Source of the DNA: Neptunicoccus cionae
Lineage (GTDB): Bacteria > Pseudomonadota > Alphaproteobacteria > Rhodobacterales > Rhodobacteraceae
Reading direction: 5' to 3'
DNA length: 64,000 bases
Assembly (NCBI RefSeq): GCF_002860325.1
Contig: NZ_PKOJ01000006.1
Span: 186,001 to 250,000 of the forward strand
Shown: positions 63,702-64,000 of the stretch, piece by piece
Position numbering within the stretch: position 1 is the first letter of the stretch
Layout of the letters: every line of letters begins with the position of its first letter
Position numbers and translations under genes: made by a program
The notes under the pieces: generated by a model
Seen by the model: the letters and a program-made list of their open reading frames with translations, nothing else
What the model was told of the DNA's origin: nothing
Databases searched by the model: none

Positions 63702-64000
63702 AGCTAAGCGTCAGTTCTCAGGAAATCCATATAAGCCTTCCTATCACTGGTATGTGTCGGCGGTGGACATTCACGTCTGACACCAGGCTCACATCATTTC
63801 TAGGTGCAGAAATCCATTCGCTTCGCGGGCATCGAGAAAATTCTGACCTTAGCTTTAATGAACATGAACAGCCCGGAGCCGTCGGTCGTGGGCACTTTGG
63901 GTTGCTGCAATGCGACCCGTCGAAGGAGGCATTCACTGCGCAAGCAACATCACAAGCTGCCTGAATTTACGCATCGCGGACTTTCTTAGCGGAGACGTTG
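63702..64000. other. Region right of the integrase
   Basis: I see no supported gene, tRNA or repeat here; the frames are short and do not look coding. The sequence runs off the window. Confidence 0.3.

Overview
The window reads as chromosomal DNA from a marine alphaproteobacterium of the Roseobacter group (Rhodobacteraceae). The evidence is: a dmdA-acuI pair for dimethylsulfoniopropionate (DMSP) use; a propionyl-CoA carboxylase beta gene close to a PccR/ScfR-type regulator; a trgA-trgB-cysK tellurite-resistance cluster of the Rhodobacter type; an Anbu proteasome-like operon; an RNase E with a long acidic insertion; and several type I-secreted RTX proteins. Base composition looks moderately GC-rich by eye (not computed). 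The genus cannot be fixed from the sequence alone.

Layout. 1-7.4 kb: a minus-strand propionyl-CoA carboxylase locus (pccB, then small secreted or lipoprotein genes running off the left edge), a plus-strand RTX metalloprotease, an MFS exporter, and the regulator pccR. TTTGCAAA-type operators lie in front of both pccB and pccR. 7.4-16.5 kb: a long minus-strand run of an aminotransferase class V enzyme, photolyase, cyclopropane-fatty-acid synthase, trgA, trgB, cysK and an MscS-family channel, which looks like a membrane and oxidative/tellurite stress unit. 17-22.1 kb: a minus-strand operon DUF2182-DUF1326-DinB-dmdA-acuI, facing a divergent GntR/FadR-type regulator across a promoter with two perfect copies of a TGTCTGACA operator. 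22.2-26.9 kb: a 1563-residue RTX protein. 27-29.7 kb: a divergent histidine kinase/LuxR response regulator pair; the regulator has no ATG, GTG or TTG start that preserves its receiver domain. 29.78 kb: tRNA-Arg(CCG) with a clear promoter.

30-34 kb: the Anbu proteasome-like protease operon (ATP-grasp, alpha-E, transglutaminase-like, Anbu). 34.4-39 kb: another RTX protein, a catalase, an alpha/beta hydrolase and a glyoxalase I. 39.2-44.2 kb: a tandem glycine riboswitch driving gcvT-gcvH-VOC-gcvP. 44.3-53 kb: a propeller-like RTX protein, ychF, phzF, trpA, metG and an acyl-CoA synthetase. 53.4-61.3 kb: a BON-LysM protein, amidase plus PBP1A (cell wall), and RNase E with a long structured leader. 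61.4-64 kb: a DMT transporter, then a tyrosine recombinase at the right edge that probably marks the start of an integrated element.

The strongest leads are the GntR-controlled DMSP operon carrying three uncharacterised genes upstream of dmdA, the response regulator that appears to start at ATT, a VOC-family gene inside the glycine-cleavage operon, and a solenoid-like RTX protein that I do not recognise. No CRISPR array, insertion sequence, phage structural gene or rRNA was seen.
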